Notes under the pieces: generated by a model
The model's database searches: none
Told to the model about the DNA's origin: nothing
What the model saw: only the letters and a program-made list of their open reading frames with translations
Source of the DNA: Muribaculaceae bacterium
GTDB lineage: Bacteria > Bacteroidota > Bacteroidia > Bacteroidales > Muribaculaceae
Direction: 5' to 3'
Length of the DNA: 64,000 nt
Assembly (NCBI GenBank): GCA_022510425.1
Contig: JAFLTO010000005.1
Span: 123,555 to 187,554, forward strand
Shown here: positions 21,971 to 31,609 of the stretch, piece by piece
Layout: each line of letters starts with the position of its first letter
Numbering within the stretch: position 1 is the first letter of the stretch
Position numbers and translations under genes: made by a program

Positions 21971-22621
21971 TCAGAATTCATCACCTAAGGGCGACAATGC
22001 AGCATCTCTAAGTTTATATAACAACGATTTTTTAACTTCAGGCTGGTCAGCCAACATATCTGAAAGTTCCCAATGATGACCTGCTTCTTCGCTCAATAGT
22101 GGTGAAGTGGCATCAACATCTGCCAGATTCCACGTAAGCAATACTGTCTTTATTTTTAATGCCTTAAGTTTTCTAACAAGCATTTCATGGTCAGCATCTC
22201 CAGTGATTAAAACTACGTAATCGAATTTTCTGAAAGTAGATAATTCATAAGCCTCCAACGCAAACCATACGTCAATACCTTTTTCAACAACTTGTTTTTC
22301 CCCTTCTTTCCCAAGTTCTCGAAGATGTTTATAATGAAACACAACGTCATTCTCTATCAATGTGTCTTCAAATTTTCTCTCATTATATAAAAGATGTTTG
22401 TCATAAGCTTCCTTCACCCTGAACCTTCCTCTAAAATAATGAGCTTCTGTGATCTGACAGTTTGCAGGATCCACTTTCTCAAGAATTGCAAGCCTGGCAC
22501 AGATATAATCAAATAAAGAACGTACCTTAATGATAGAACTTTCAATGGCTTTTAATGCACGGTTAACTTTGGCATAATAACCTCCGTCTATAAAAACTCC
22601 TATTGAAATATATCCTTGCAT
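21971..22621 (-). CDS. NYN-domain (LabA/DUF88-like, PIN-fold) putative RNase
   Basis: The 216-residue product has the LabA-like NYN pattern: an N-terminal Asp in GVFIDGGYY (12-15), the central EKGIDVWFALEAYE with the second acidic site, and ITGDADHEMLVRKLKALKIKTVLL, where a third Asp completes the metal site. NYN proteins have a PIN-like fold and are expected to be metal-dependent RNases; some take part in RNA processing or stress responses. All acidic residues expected of an active enzyme are present. It lies 15 bases after pepD, last in the operon. Target RNA is unknown. Confidence 0.8.
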   Translation of the reverse strand: MQGYISIGVFIDGGYYAKVNRALKAIESSIIKVRSLFDYICARLAILEKVDPANCQITEAHYFRGRFRVKEAYDKHLLYNERKFEDTLIENDVVFHYKHLRELGKEGEKQVVEKGIDVWFALEAYELSTFRKFDYVVLITGDADHEMLVRKLKALKIKTVLLTWNLADVDATSPLLSEEAGHHWELSDMLADQPEVKKSLLYKLRDAALSPLGDEF

Positions 22622-22636
22622 ATGTAATAATTTAGA

Positions 22637-24091
22637 TTATGCCAAACGTTTCAAAAGATCACATAGATATTGCCAAAAATCTTGCACTGATGGAATGTAA
22701 GCTTTTTCACTTGGAGAATGAATATCTTTTAAAGTAGGACCAAAAGAGATCATATCCAACTCCGGCATCTTTTCAAGGAAAAGGCCACATTCAAGGCCGG
22801 CATGCAACGCTTCTACTTTAGGATCTTTTCCAAATAATGATTTATAACTTTCTTTAGCTTTTGCTAAAAGAACTGAATCAGGATTGGGTGCCCATCCTAC
22901 ATAGGCGTCATCGAAAGAAACTTTATAACCTAATAATTCAAATAATGCTTTCACCCTGTCTGCAATTTCATCTCTTCTTGAATCTACGGAGGAACGTTGA
23001 TGAACTGTCACTGTCACTTTTTCTCCATCACATTTAACAGAAGCCAAGTTACAGGAGGTTTCCACAAGGCCTTCGACGGCACGAGACATGTTTTGCACTC
23101 CATTTGGACAAGCAAAAACTGCAGAAACCAAAGCTTTTGCCTCTTTTCTTGAGATAACTTTAGAATAAGATTTAGCAAGCACCTCCGCTTCAAACTTAAA
23201 ATCAGGAGTTTCTGCCAATAAAAATTCGGCATGGAGCATATCGCTAAATTCTTTTGATTTCTTCAACAAAGCATCTTTTTTATCTTTATCTATTCCCACA
23301 ACAGCATATGCTTCTCTTGGTATGGCGTTAGCGAGACCTCCACCATCTATGGTGACCAATTCCATTCCAAAGTCATCCCAATTTTCCCAAAGAAATCTGC
23401 ATAATTGTTGGTTAGCATTACCTCTACCGAGATTAATTTCCATCCCTGAATGTCCACCGTTGAAATTGGAAAGATGAACCTTTATCCATATTTTATTTTC
23501 TGAAGCATCTTCAAAACTAATTTCTTTTTCAGCTATTGTAACTTTTCCGCCCGCACATCCGATCACAAGTTGACCCATTTCTTCAGAATCCAGGTTCAAC
23601 AATATAGAACCTGTTACAAATCCGGGTTGAATGCCATTGGCTCCAATCAAACCTTGTTCTTCGTCCACGGTGAATAATGCTTCAATCGGACCATGCACCA
23701 AAGAATCATCGAGTAATACAGCCATAGCTGTGGCACAACCAAGTCCATTGTCTGCTCCAAGTGTTGTCCCATCGGCCTTAACCCAATCACCATCCACTAT
23801 TGTCGTAATGGGATCATTGAGAAAATCATGTACCTTGTCACTGTTTTTTTCGGCAACCATATCTTGGTGCCCTTGAAGAATAACTGTTGGTGCATTCTCA
23901 TGACCCTTGGAAGCAGCTTTTCTCATCACAACATTACCTACTTCGTCTACAGAATAAGGTATATTATGTTTTTCTGCCCATGACACTAAGAAATGTTTCA
24001 TTTTTTCAAGATGATGTGTAGGTCTTGGCACTTTAGTTATTTCATCGAAACATTCCCAAACTAACTTGGGCTGTAAATCTGTAATCTTCAT
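22637..24091 (-). CDS. pepD: Aminoacyl-histidine dipeptidase (M20C), copy 1
   Basis: This 484-residue cytosolic dizinc peptidase hydrolyses Xaa-His and other dipeptides. Metal-site segments are LQGHQDMVAEK (His and Asp), TTLGADNGLGCA (bridging Asp), VDEEQGLIGA (catalytic Glu) and HAGLECGLF (His near the C-terminus). The lid domain with GGHSGMEINLGRGNANQ is present. It is closely related to the second copy at 24862-26319; both start with a DLQP...W..FDEITKVPRP segment. It follows the muramidase gene by 21 bases. Confidence 0.93.
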   Translation of the reverse strand: MKITDLQPKLVWECFDEITKVPRPTHHLEKMKHFLVSWAEKHNIPYSVDEVGNVVMRKAASKGHENAPTVILQGHQDMVAEKNSDKVHDFLNDPITTIVDGDWVKADGTTLGADNGLGCATAMAVLLDDSLVHGPIEALFTVDEEQGLIGANGIQPGFVTGSILLNLDSEEMGQLVIGCAGGKVTIAEKEISFEDASENKIWIKVHLSNFNGGHSGMEINLGRGNANQQLCRFLWENWDDFGMELVTIDGGGLANAIPREAYAVVGIDKDKKDALLKKSKEFSDMLHAEFLLAETPDFKFEAEVLAKSYSKVISRKEAKALVSAVFACPNGVQNMSRAVEGLVETSCNLASVKCDGEKVTVTVHQRSSVDSRRDEIADRVKALFELLGYKVSFDDAYVGWAPNPDSVLLAKAKESYKSLFGKDPKVEALHAGLECGLFLEKMPELDMISFGPTLKDIHSPSEKAYIPSVQDFWQYLCDLLKRLA

Positions 24092-24112
24092 ATTTTATAT
24101 GGGAAATTTAAT

Positions 24113-24865
24113 TTAAATTTTTGAAAATATTTGATACGCTTTTGCCATTTTAGTATGATAGCCCCTCCTTGCATAAGAAGGTCCGTTATATTTTCTTGCA
24201 AAAGCTGCCCAGTCTTTCTTTCGCAGACTTTCCACCATACCTGTGTTCGTTATAAATACTGCAAACAATTGTAACTGTTCCAATTCAGAATAGGCCATTC
24301 TTTTTACAAATTCGTCAACACTTTCGCAACCACACAATTTATAATTGAAACCTCCAATTTGGAACATTCCCCAGAAAGTACCCAAATTAGCTCCCTGTGC
24401 ATTATTCTTACGGGCCTTGATTAATTCCGTCCATTCTTTTAGGGCATAACCGGTAAGCCCTTCAGGCACTTTCTCCCCTTGTGCTCCGGCTGTGGATTGG
24501 GCCTTATTCTTATACTTGTTATACATTGTCCTGTCAAAATTTATAACAGGGATACCGGGTGCCCAAAATCCTTTCATAGCTTTCCCGGCCTCTATTTCCA
24601 CTACAGCTTTAATGGCTGCAACTTCAACATCGAGTTCTTTAGCCACCAAATTAAAATCACTTTCCGTTAGATGTAGATATCTTTCGTTTTCATCTAATCC
24701 CACACTGTCAATATCGTTTATAAGCAATACGGATGGTTGTGGTAAAGTATCTTGGCGTCCTATATATTCTTCCAATAAATCAGTAGCGAAAAGGGCGGAA
24801 GTAATCCCTCCACCCAGTATCAGCAGTGTAACAATTATAGCTATTCGATTACTTGAAAGCTTCAT
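24113..24865 (-). CDS. Membrane-anchored N-acetylmuramidase-like protein
   Basis: This 250-residue protein has an N-terminal hydrophobic signal anchor (8-27) and then a domain that fits the N-acetylmuramidase family (DUF3380, PF11860). The pattern is a TESDFNLVAKELDVEVAAIKAV helix pair, a catalytic-type Glu in VVEIEAGKAMKGFW, and INFDRTMY where many members have an FExH-type segment. A lysozyme-like TFWGMFQIGGFNYKLCG region follows, then AFARKYNGPSYARRGYHTKMA. It should act on the glycan strands of peptidoglycan in the periplasm. It is coupled to the upstream pepD by a 4-base ATGA overlap and followed by the other pepD. Confidence 0.65.
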   Translation of the reverse strand: MKLSSNRIAIIVTLLILGGGITSALFATDLLEEYIGRQDTLPQPSVLLINDIDSVGLDENERYLHLTESDFNLVAKELDVEVAAIKAVVEIEAGKAMKGFWAPGIPVINFDRTMYNKYKNKAQSTAGAQGEKVPEGLTGYALKEWTELIKARKNNAQGANLGTFWGMFQIGGFNYKLCGCESVDEFVKRMAYSELEQLQLFAVFITNTGMVESLRKKDWAAFARKYNGPSYARRGYHTKMAKAYQIFSKI

Positions 24866-26319
24866 ACTTCAGAGATTTTCTTCAATACTAGACATAGATG
24901 CTTCCAGAATTTATCCACTGTAGGAATTAATAGCTTTTCATCAGGAGAATGAACATCTCTCATGGTAGGGCCAAAACTTACCATATCCAAGTGAGGATAT
25001 TTGTTTAGAAAGAGACCGCATTCCAAACCTGCGTGTATAGCCTTTATTTGTGGTTTTACTCCAAATAGTTCCTCATATGCCTCAGCACTAACTTTCATTA
25101 TTTCAGAGTCAATATTTGGTGCCCAACCGGGATAGCCGTCTGAATGAGAAACCTCCGCACCTGCAAGCTGGAAATGTGCCTCAACTTGACCGGCTATATC
25201 ATTTTTTCGTGACTCTAATGAGGAACGTTGTGAAGTGGTGACTATTATCTTATTTCCTTCTTCCATCTTGACAGCTGCAAGATTAGTAGAGGTTTCTACA
25301 AGGCCTTCTATATCTTTGCTCATACTGATCACCCCATGTGGCGCAGAATAAAGAGCCCTGATGAGTTTTAAGGAAGTGTTGGAATCTATACATGAATTCG
25401 GCTTAGCAACTTCCTCTATATCAAGTTTCATTGTAGGTTCTACTCCTTTATATTCGTTTTTTATCTCTTCAGAATATAAAGAAATAAATTTTTCAATTTC
25501 ATCTTTATGCTTGTCGTGTATGCCAAAAACTGCTTCCGCTTCTCTTGGAATGGCATTTCGCAAATTTCCACCTTTGAAACTGCTCACTTCAATATCCCAT
25601 TTGTTGGAACATTCCCAAATAAATCTTGCTATTACCTTGTTTGCATTTGCTCTACCAAGATGTATATCTCCACCGCTATGACCTCCAAGCAATCCTGAAA
25701 TACTTACTTTGAAATATGTAAATTTATCAGGGGCAAAACTTTTTTTATAAACAAATACTGCAGTAGTATCGATACCGCCGGCACATCCGATGAAAATTTC
25801 TCCATCATCTTCAGAATCAAGATTTATAAGGATTTTACCGGATATCATATCTTTACCAAGATGTTCAGCACCTTCCAACCCTATTTCTTCATTCACAGTA
25901 AAAAGAGCTTCCAAAGGACCGTGCGGATATTCCTCATCGGTTAATGCGGCTAAGGCGGCTGCCATACCTATTCCATTATCAGCGCCTAATGTTGTGCCCT
26001 TTGCTTTTACCCACTCTCCATCTATATAAGTTTGTATAGGATCTGAAAGAAAATCATGTTCTATATCACTATTTTTTTCAGCAACCATATCCATATGGGC
26101 TTGAAGTACAACCACCGGAGCATTTTCCCTCCCCGGGGTAGCGGGTTTATACATCACTACATTGCCTACTTCGTCAGTCTTTGCTTCTATTGAATGTTTC
26201 TTTGCATAATCCAATAAATATTGTCTGATTTTTTCTTCGTGACGTGATGGTCTGGGCACTTTTGTTATCTCATCGAAAGCACTCCAAAGAAGAGTGGGTT
26301 GCAGATCTTTAACTTCCAT
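24862..26319 (-). CDS. pepD: Aminoacyl-histidine dipeptidase (M20C), copy 2
   Basis: The open frame extends upstream to 26385, but alignment by eye with copy 1 puts the start at the ATG at 26317-26319 (MEVKDLQPTLLW), giving 485 residues, against 484 for copy 1. The metal-site segments LQAHMDMVAEK, TTLGADNGIGMAAA, VNEEIGLEGAE and HAGLECGLF are all intact. The upstream 22 codons (containing an IFINKPE stretch) overlap the promoter leader and are not expected to be translated. It is the first gene of an operon pepD-muramidase-pepD-NYN. Copies 1 and 2 look like an old duplication with differing lid residues. Confidence 0.92.
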   Translation of the reverse strand: MEVKDLQPTLLWSAFDEITKVPRPSRHEEKIRQYLLDYAKKHSIEAKTDEVGNVVMYKPATPGRENAPVVVLQAHMDMVAEKNSDIEHDFLSDPIQTYIDGEWVKAKGTTLGADNGIGMAAALAALTDEEYPHGPLEALFTVNEEIGLEGAEHLGKDMISGKILINLDSEDDGEIFIGCAGGIDTTAVFVYKKSFAPDKFTYFKVSISGLLGGHSGGDIHLGRANANKVIARFIWECSNKWDIEVSSFKGGNLRNAIPREAEAVFGIHDKHKDEIEKFISLYSEEIKNEYKGVEPTMKLDIEEVAKPNSCIDSNTSLKLIRALYSAPHGVISMSKDIEGLVETSTNLAAVKMEEGNKIIVTTSQRSSLESRKNDIAGQVEAHFQLAGAEVSHSDGYPGWAPNIDSEIMKVSAEAYEELFGVKPQIKAIHAGLECGLFLNKYPHLDMVSFGPTMRDVHSPDEKLLIPTVDKFWKHLCLVLKKISEV

Positions 26320-26397
26320 TGGTATCAATAATTCAGGTTTGTTAATGAAGATTCCTTTCTTATAGGAATATGATAAAAATATCACCGTTTAATTTCC

Positions 26398-26427
26398 CAA
26401 AAATAATAAAAAATTTCTACTTTTCAA
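26398..26427 (-). promoter_or_regulatory. Promoter of the pepD-muramidase-pepD-NYN operon
   Basis: On the minus strand TTG (complement of 26425-26427), a 19-base spacer and TATTTTTG (complement of 26398-26405) match TTG-N19-TAnnTTTG. The implied leader to the chosen ATG at 26319 is about 70 bases, which supports the internal start of copy 2. Confidence 0.75.
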
Positions 26428-26465
26428 TAATAATTAAAAATAATTATAAGAAGGGGAAATTTAGG

Positions 26466-27848
26466 TCAGCTTTTAAAAACAGAGTTCAGATAATTGTAAA
26501 TTCCCATCACATTGTCTACAAAATCCACAGTCTCACGTCCTCTAAAATAACCATGTTTCACTATCGGATCATTATAATATTCCGGACGTGATTTCATCAA
26601 CGCTGAGACACTTACATTTCCTGTCCACTTTTGTGGATTGAGACCAACTTTTTCGGCAAGTGCAATTGAGTCATAAATGTGTCCCAAGCCCGAATTATAA
26701 GAAGCCACTACAAATTTCATTCTTTCTTCCGGGTCCGACACTTTATCAGCCAAAGCCTTATCCAGTCTTGAAAGGATCCTTGTGGCTGCAAGCACATTTG
26801 AATCCGGGTTACTCAACAATCCCGGAGAGATTCCCACAGAATTTGCCGTATTAGGCATAACCTGCATTAGACCGGATGCACCAAAACGAGATTCAACAGA
26901 GGGATTAAACCGGGACTCACAAAAAGCAATCGCAGCCAATAATTTCCAATCAAAACCTGAATTATCTGCATATTTTTTGAATAATTGGTCATAAGGAGAC
27001 ACTGACTTTCCTTTTGATAAATTCATTTTTTTGAAATAATCCAGATGAGCTTCATAAATTTCACTGAAAGTGTTGTCATAATACCTTTTATAAATATTCT
27101 TTAAAAATTCAGACGAATGGGTTTTATTTTCCCATCTGTCTATTTTAGCTGCCAGACTATCAAGCCCTAAACCAACCGCCCAAGATGATTTTTGGTCAGA
27201 ACTCAATTTTAAAGAAGTGTCCAAATCCGGAAAAGCCCCTTCATATAAAGAAGCTATTTGAGAGTCTATAACTGTATAGTCCCATTTTTTATCACTTACT
27301 TTTTTTAGGAAGTCTTCATTATCTAATGTATCGTTTTTAAAGGGTATAATATTAATTCCACCTCCTATTTCATCATTTAGATTTAAAAGCCGATAATGAT
27401 ATTTGGAATCTTTTTCTACATGGATGTTCTTTCCTATAAGTTCTGTGACATCATGTATTTCGTCTTTTCCTTTTTTTTGTACTAATACTTGATTACTTAT
27501 TTCTACTGTTCCACAATGCAACACTTCTGTTTTATATTCAGAAATATAGGGAACAGGATAAGCGGCAAGATGGGCTTCCCCCGATTTTAATTTTTCAATA
27601 AGTTCCTGAATGTTGCTTGCAGTCATTACCTCTATTTCTATACCCTCATCCTCTGCAAATTTCTTGGCATTTTCATAATCAATTCCCATGGGTTCTCCAC
27701 GATAATTGAAATAAGAAGTGGGACCATACAATGTGACAACTTTTAAGGTATCTATATCTTTCCCATGATTATAATTGGAATTATGATGATTAGTGCAACT
27801 TTGAAAAAAAATCAAAAATAAAAACAGAAAGACAATGTTTGTTTTCAT
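26466..27848 (-). CDS. MltF-like lytic transglycosylase lipoprotein
   Basis: The protein combines an N-terminal periplasmic substrate-binding (SBP_bac_3) domain with a C-terminal soluble lytic transglycosylase (SLT) domain, as in MltF. The start is set at the ATG at 27846-27848 (460 aa), because it begins a lipoprotein signal (MKTNIVFLFLFLIFFQSC). An ATG ten codons upstream, directly after the recQ stop, would spoil the signal peptide. The SLT motif is AIAFCESRFNP with the catalytic Glu, followed by GASGLMQVMPNTA and a VASYNSGLGH segment. It cleaves peptidoglycan glycan strands; the SBP domain probably senses muropeptides. It is third in the recJ-recQ operon. Confidence 0.88.
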   Translation of the reverse strand: MKTNIVFLFLFLIFFQSCTNHHNSNYNHGKDIDTLKVVTLYGPTSYFNYRGEPMGIDYENAKKFAEDEGIEIEVMTASNIQELIEKLKSGEAHLAAYPVPYISEYKTEVLHCGTVEISNQVLVQKKGKDEIHDVTELIGKNIHVEKDSKYHYRLLNLNDEIGGGINIIPFKNDTLDNEDFLKKVSDKKWDYTVIDSQIASLYEGAFPDLDTSLKLSSDQKSSWAVGLGLDSLAAKIDRWENKTHSSEFLKNIYKRYYDNTFSEIYEAHLDYFKKMNLSKGKSVSPYDQLFKKYADNSGFDWKLLAAIAFCESRFNPSVESRFGASGLMQVMPNTANSVGISPGLLSNPDSNVLAATRILSRLDKALADKVSDPEERMKFVVASYNSGLGHIYDSIALAEKVGLNPQKWTGNVSVSALMKSRPEYYNDPIVKHGYFRGRETVDFVDNVMGIYNYLNSVFKS

Positions 27849-27878
27849 ATATGGCTCTTCAAGTACAACAGTTCTCAT

Positions 27879-29801
27879 TCAATTAAAGAAATATAAATTA
27901 TTGAAAAAACGTATGTAACCTTCATTACAAAGGTAAGATAAAGTTTCTGTTAGTAATTGTTTTTCTGAATTTATATTGGATTGTATAGAAATAAATCTTG
28001 CTCCTTCAGGGTGCGCCTTTAAAAAAGATAAAATATCTTCCAAAACATTGGAAACATTATTTTTATTCTTTGTGGTCTTATTATTTCGACACACATCACA
28101 TTTCCCACAATTGCCTGCTTCTTTTTCACCAAAATAAGCAAGCATTCTTTTCACTCTACATGAATTGTCATTGAAGGTGTAATCTATAACTGCCTCTGTT
28201 CTTTCTTGCATGAGTGATTTTCTCGCTTCATAAATATCTTTCCCAATTATCAAACTTGTTTTATCTTCGCGTGAAGTTGGCATATATATTAGAGGTAATC
28301 CTGAACGTGGTATGAAATTCACCACTTTCATTTTATCAAGAATTTGAAGTGCTTCATAAACTTCAGAATTATTGATTTTAAGATTATTGGCTATTTCCGA
28401 CTCTTGAATATAAATATAGTCGGTGAAAAGACCCGTGTACAGTCTTAGAGAAGCTGCAAGTACGTTCTCTGTTACTTTGTTAGGAAATTTAATATCGTAA
28501 AGTTCTTCACGTTCACATAAGATTTTTAACCTCGATCTTTTTTCTATATCCTCTATGAATTGCATATATCCTGCTTGACCTAATAATCTTAAAGACGCTC
28601 TGCATTTTTTTTCATCTTGATCTTCAAAAAGGGTACAAAAACGAGAAATATTGAATTCCTTTACTGAATCATAACCTTCACCTATAGAGTAATGAAGATG
28701 ATTACAAATCTGTTCATAAGTGTTCTTTATAAAGGATCTTTCAGGGAATGCTTCAGTTATTCTTCGGTTCAATAAACCTCTATCTGATTTAGATGATAAC
28801 AAAACGGCAAAAGACTTAAGACCATCTCGACCGGCCCTGCCTGCCTCTTGATAATACTCTTCAAGAGTAGGAGGAAGGTCATAATGAATCACTACTCTTA
28901 CATCGGGTTTATCAATACCCATTCCAAAAGCATTAGTGGCGACCATTACTCTTACTTTTCCAAGTTTCCAATCGTTTTGTCTTTGAGTTTTTATCAGATT
29001 GTCTACACCTGCATGATAAAACGTGGAGGGTATACCTGAGTTTGTCAGATATTCTGCTATCTCCTTAGTGCGTTTTCTACTTCTCACGTAAACAATTGCA
29101 CTCCCGGAAGTTTTGGATAGAATGTTTAAAACATCAAAAATTTTGGTATCTGACTTTCTTACTATATAACTTATATTTTCTCTGGAAAAACTTTTTTTAA
29201 ATAGATGGTCTTTTTCTCTGAATTCAAGTTGAACCATTATATCCTGCACGACCATTGGAGTTGCTGTTGCGGTTAGTGCTAGAATAGGAATTCCGGGTAT
29301 AAGTTTTCTTATTTTTTTTATATTTAGATACGAAGGACGAAAATCATAACCCCATTGAGAGATGCAATGGGCTTCATCTACTGTGAGGAAATTTATTTTA
29401 AGGTTTCTTAGCTCCAAGAGGAACCTTTCATTTTGCAGTTTTTCCGGAGAAACATAAAGTAACCTGGCATTCCCATTTATTATAAGTTCCCATGCAAGTC
29501 TGTTTTCCTTTGCTGTCATTCCGGAATGCAAAGCTACTGCCTTTATTCGATGGCTCTTTAGGTTATCCACTTGATCTTTCATCAAAGAAATCAATGGGGT
29601 CACCACTATTGTTATACCGGAAGTGTAACAAAGTGCAGGCACTTGAAATGTAATTGATTTTCCACCACCTGTAGGCATCAAACCTAAAGTGTCATTCCCT
29701 TTAAGTATAGATAGAATTATAGTTTCTTGAAGCGGTCTAAACGTTTTGTACCCCCAATGTTTTTGGAGCACTTTATGGATATCAGCAGAAGAGAACTGCA
29801 T
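27879..29801 (-). CDS. recQ: ATP-dependent DNA helicase RecQ
   Basis: The 640-residue 3'-5' helicase has motif I MPTGGGKSITFQ, motif II VDEAHCISQWG followed by the RecQ DFRPSY segment, motif III ALTATAT, motif VI QEAGRAGRDG, and the RecQ-Ct zinc site with CRVKRMLAYFGE and CGKCDVC. No HRDC domain is visible; after the zinc module it ends with a winged-helix-like part and about 70 further residues. The start is 10 bases from the recJ stop, and the stop abuts the next reading frame. It acts in recombination and fork repair together with RecJ, its genetic neighbour. Confidence 0.95.
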   Translation of the reverse strand: MQFSSADIHKVLQKHWGYKTFRPLQETIILSILKGNDTLGLMPTGGGKSITFQVPALCYTSGITIVVTPLISLMKDQVDNLKSHRIKAVALHSGMTAKENRLAWELIINGNARLLYVSPEKLQNERFLLELRNLKINFLTVDEAHCISQWGYDFRPSYLNIKKIRKLIPGIPILALTATATPMVVQDIMVQLEFREKDHLFKKSFSRENISYIVRKSDTKIFDVLNILSKTSGSAIVYVRSRKRTKEIAEYLTNSGIPSTFYHAGVDNLIKTQRQNDWKLGKVRVMVATNAFGMGIDKPDVRVVIHYDLPPTLEEYYQEAGRAGRDGLKSFAVLLSSKSDRGLLNRRITEAFPERSFIKNTYEQICNHLHYSIGEGYDSVKEFNISRFCTLFEDQDEKKCRASLRLLGQAGYMQFIEDIEKRSRLKILCEREELYDIKFPNKVTENVLAASLRLYTGLFTDYIYIQESEIANNLKINNSEVYEALQILDKMKVVNFIPRSGLPLIYMPTSREDKTSLIIGKDIYEARKSLMQERTEAVIDYTFNDNSCRVKRMLAYFGEKEAGNCGKCDVCRNNKTTKNKNNVSNVLEDILSFLKAHPEGARFISIQSNINSEKQLLTETLSYLCNEGYIRFFNNLYFFN

Positions 29802-29811
29802 AAAAACAACT

Positions 29812-31542
29812 TTATTGGGAAGGACGTATATCTCTGATCATCAATTGGATAGAATCCAAACCATCCCCTTGTCTTGTTTGTTGGATTGTGTAGCAGATAT
29901 CTATTGGTTTGTGTGAATGTATGTGTTCAAAATAAGGAGCCATATTAAATGCTATTGCATTTATAACCCGACTGGTGCTGTTGTCTTCGAGTTCAAGTTT
30001 TATATGCTCCATGTTTTTACCGACAAGACGACTTGTTCCAAAGTCGAATACATTTTTAGTGCAGAAAATAGGATTTTGATTTCCCGGACCGAAAGGATTA
30101 AGTTTCTTAATTGAAGAAATTAGATTGGGAGTGATGTCTGCGAATTGTATTTCCGCATCTATCTCTGTCATTGGTTGAAGTTGATTTGGTTTTATATGTT
30201 CAGACACATATTCTTCAAACCGTCTGCGGAACTCTGATATATTTTCCTCTTTTAAAGAGAGACCCACGGCATATGGATGTCCCCCAAAATTTTGAAGAAG
30301 ATCGCGCATTGAATTAATAGCGCTATATATATCAAATCCTTGAACCGAACGTGAAGATCCGGTGGCTAATCCATTGGAACAAGTCAACACTACGGCCGGT
30401 TTATAGTATAACTCTGTAAGACGAGAAGCAACGATACCAATAATCCCTTTATGCCAATCCTTGTTATAAATCACAATAGATTTCTTCCCCTGAACGATAT
30501 TTACGTTTTTTGATATTATCTCGTTTGCTTCTTCTGTAATTTTTTTGTCGAGTTCCTTTCTGTCACGGTTATATTGATCTATGTCTTTTCCCTTTTCATA
30601 TGCGTCATGAAGATCGCGGCAAACCAGAAGATCAACCGCCTCTATCCCACTTTGCATTCTACCTGAGGCATTGATGCGGGGCCCGATTTTGAATATCACA
30701 TCACTTATAGTGATATCTTTATTAGTAAGTTTACAAAGACGAATAATGCTTCTTAAACCCAAATTAGGATTAGAATTGAGTCTTTTAAGACCATGATATG
30801 CCATTACCCTGGTTTCTCCGGTTATAGGAACAATATCCGCAGCTATACTCACAGCAACCAGATCAAGAAGTGATTCAAGTTCATTATGATTTGAAAGTCC
30901 ATTGCTTTGTGCAAAAGCCTGCATGAATTTGAATCCCACTGCACAACCCGAAAGATGAGTACATGGATATTTTGAACCGGGCATTTTGGGGTTTAGAATC
31001 GCCACAGCATCTGGCACTGTGTCATCCGGCATGTGATGGTCGCATATGATGAAATCAATACCTTTTTCTTTTGCATATTCTATTTCTTTAATAGCTTTGA
31101 TGCCACAGTCGAGAACTATTACTAATTTCACATCATTCTCAGCCGCATAGTCAATGCTTTTCATAGAAATGCCATAACCTTCTTCATATCGGGTCGGAAT
31201 ATAATATTCAATATTACTGTAATAGTTTTGAAGATATTTATAAACCAATGCCACTGCTGTAGTACCATCCACATCATAATCCCCATAAACCATTATGCGT
31301 TCCTTAGCCCCCATGGCTTTATTTAAACGGTTCACTGCTTTATCCATGTCTTGCATTAGGAATGGATCATGCAAGTGCTGTATTGCAGGAGCAAAGAATG
31401 CCGCAGCCTCCTCGGGAGTTTCAACCCCTCTCCTCAATAGAATTTCAGCCACAGTTAACTCATCTCCACACTGTGGAAGCATGGCTTCTGCTTTCTCCTT
31501 CTGTTGAGGAGTCAAAGGCTGATAATTCCATTTGGCGGTCAT
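29812..31542 (-). CDS. recJ: Single-stranded-DNA-specific exonuclease RecJ
   Basis: The 576-residue DHH-family 5'-3' exonuclease has motif I YGDYDVDGTTA, motif II VLDCGIK, the DHH motif in ICDHHMPDD, a further motif near THLSGCAVGFK, and the DHHA1-region GGHPYAVGLS. The C-terminal OB-like domain is present. It makes single-stranded DNA gaps for recombination and mismatch repair, usually with RecQ, whose gene follows after 10 bases. It heads the recJ-recQ-mltF operon. Confidence 0.96.
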   Translation of the reverse strand: MTAKWNYQPLTPQQKEKAEAMLPQCGDELTVAEILLRRGVETPEEAAAFFAPAIQHLHDPFLMQDMDKAVNRLNKAMGAKERIMVYGDYDVDGTTAVALVYKYLQNYYSNIEYYIPTRYEEGYGISMKSIDYAAENDVKLVIVLDCGIKAIKEIEYAKEKGIDFIICDHHMPDDTVPDAVAILNPKMPGSKYPCTHLSGCAVGFKFMQAFAQSNGLSNHNELESLLDLVAVSIAADIVPITGETRVMAYHGLKRLNSNPNLGLRSIIRLCKLTNKDITISDVIFKIGPRINASGRMQSGIEAVDLLVCRDLHDAYEKGKDIDQYNRDRKELDKKITEEANEIISKNVNIVQGKKSIVIYNKDWHKGIIGIVASRLTELYYKPAVVLTCSNGLATGSSRSVQGFDIYSAINSMRDLLQNFGGHPYAVGLSLKEENISEFRRRFEEYVSEHIKPNQLQPMTEIDAEIQFADITPNLISSIKKLNPFGPGNQNPIFCTKNVFDFGTSRLVGKNMEHIKLELEDNSTSRVINAIAFNMAPYFEHIHSHKPIDICYTIQQTRQGDGLDSIQLMIRDIRPSQ

Positions 31543-31609
31543 GGAGGCAGGTATTTATCAGTTTAAGTTGTTTATTCGGGAGAGAATTGTGTATAAATCG
31601 GCACAAGTG

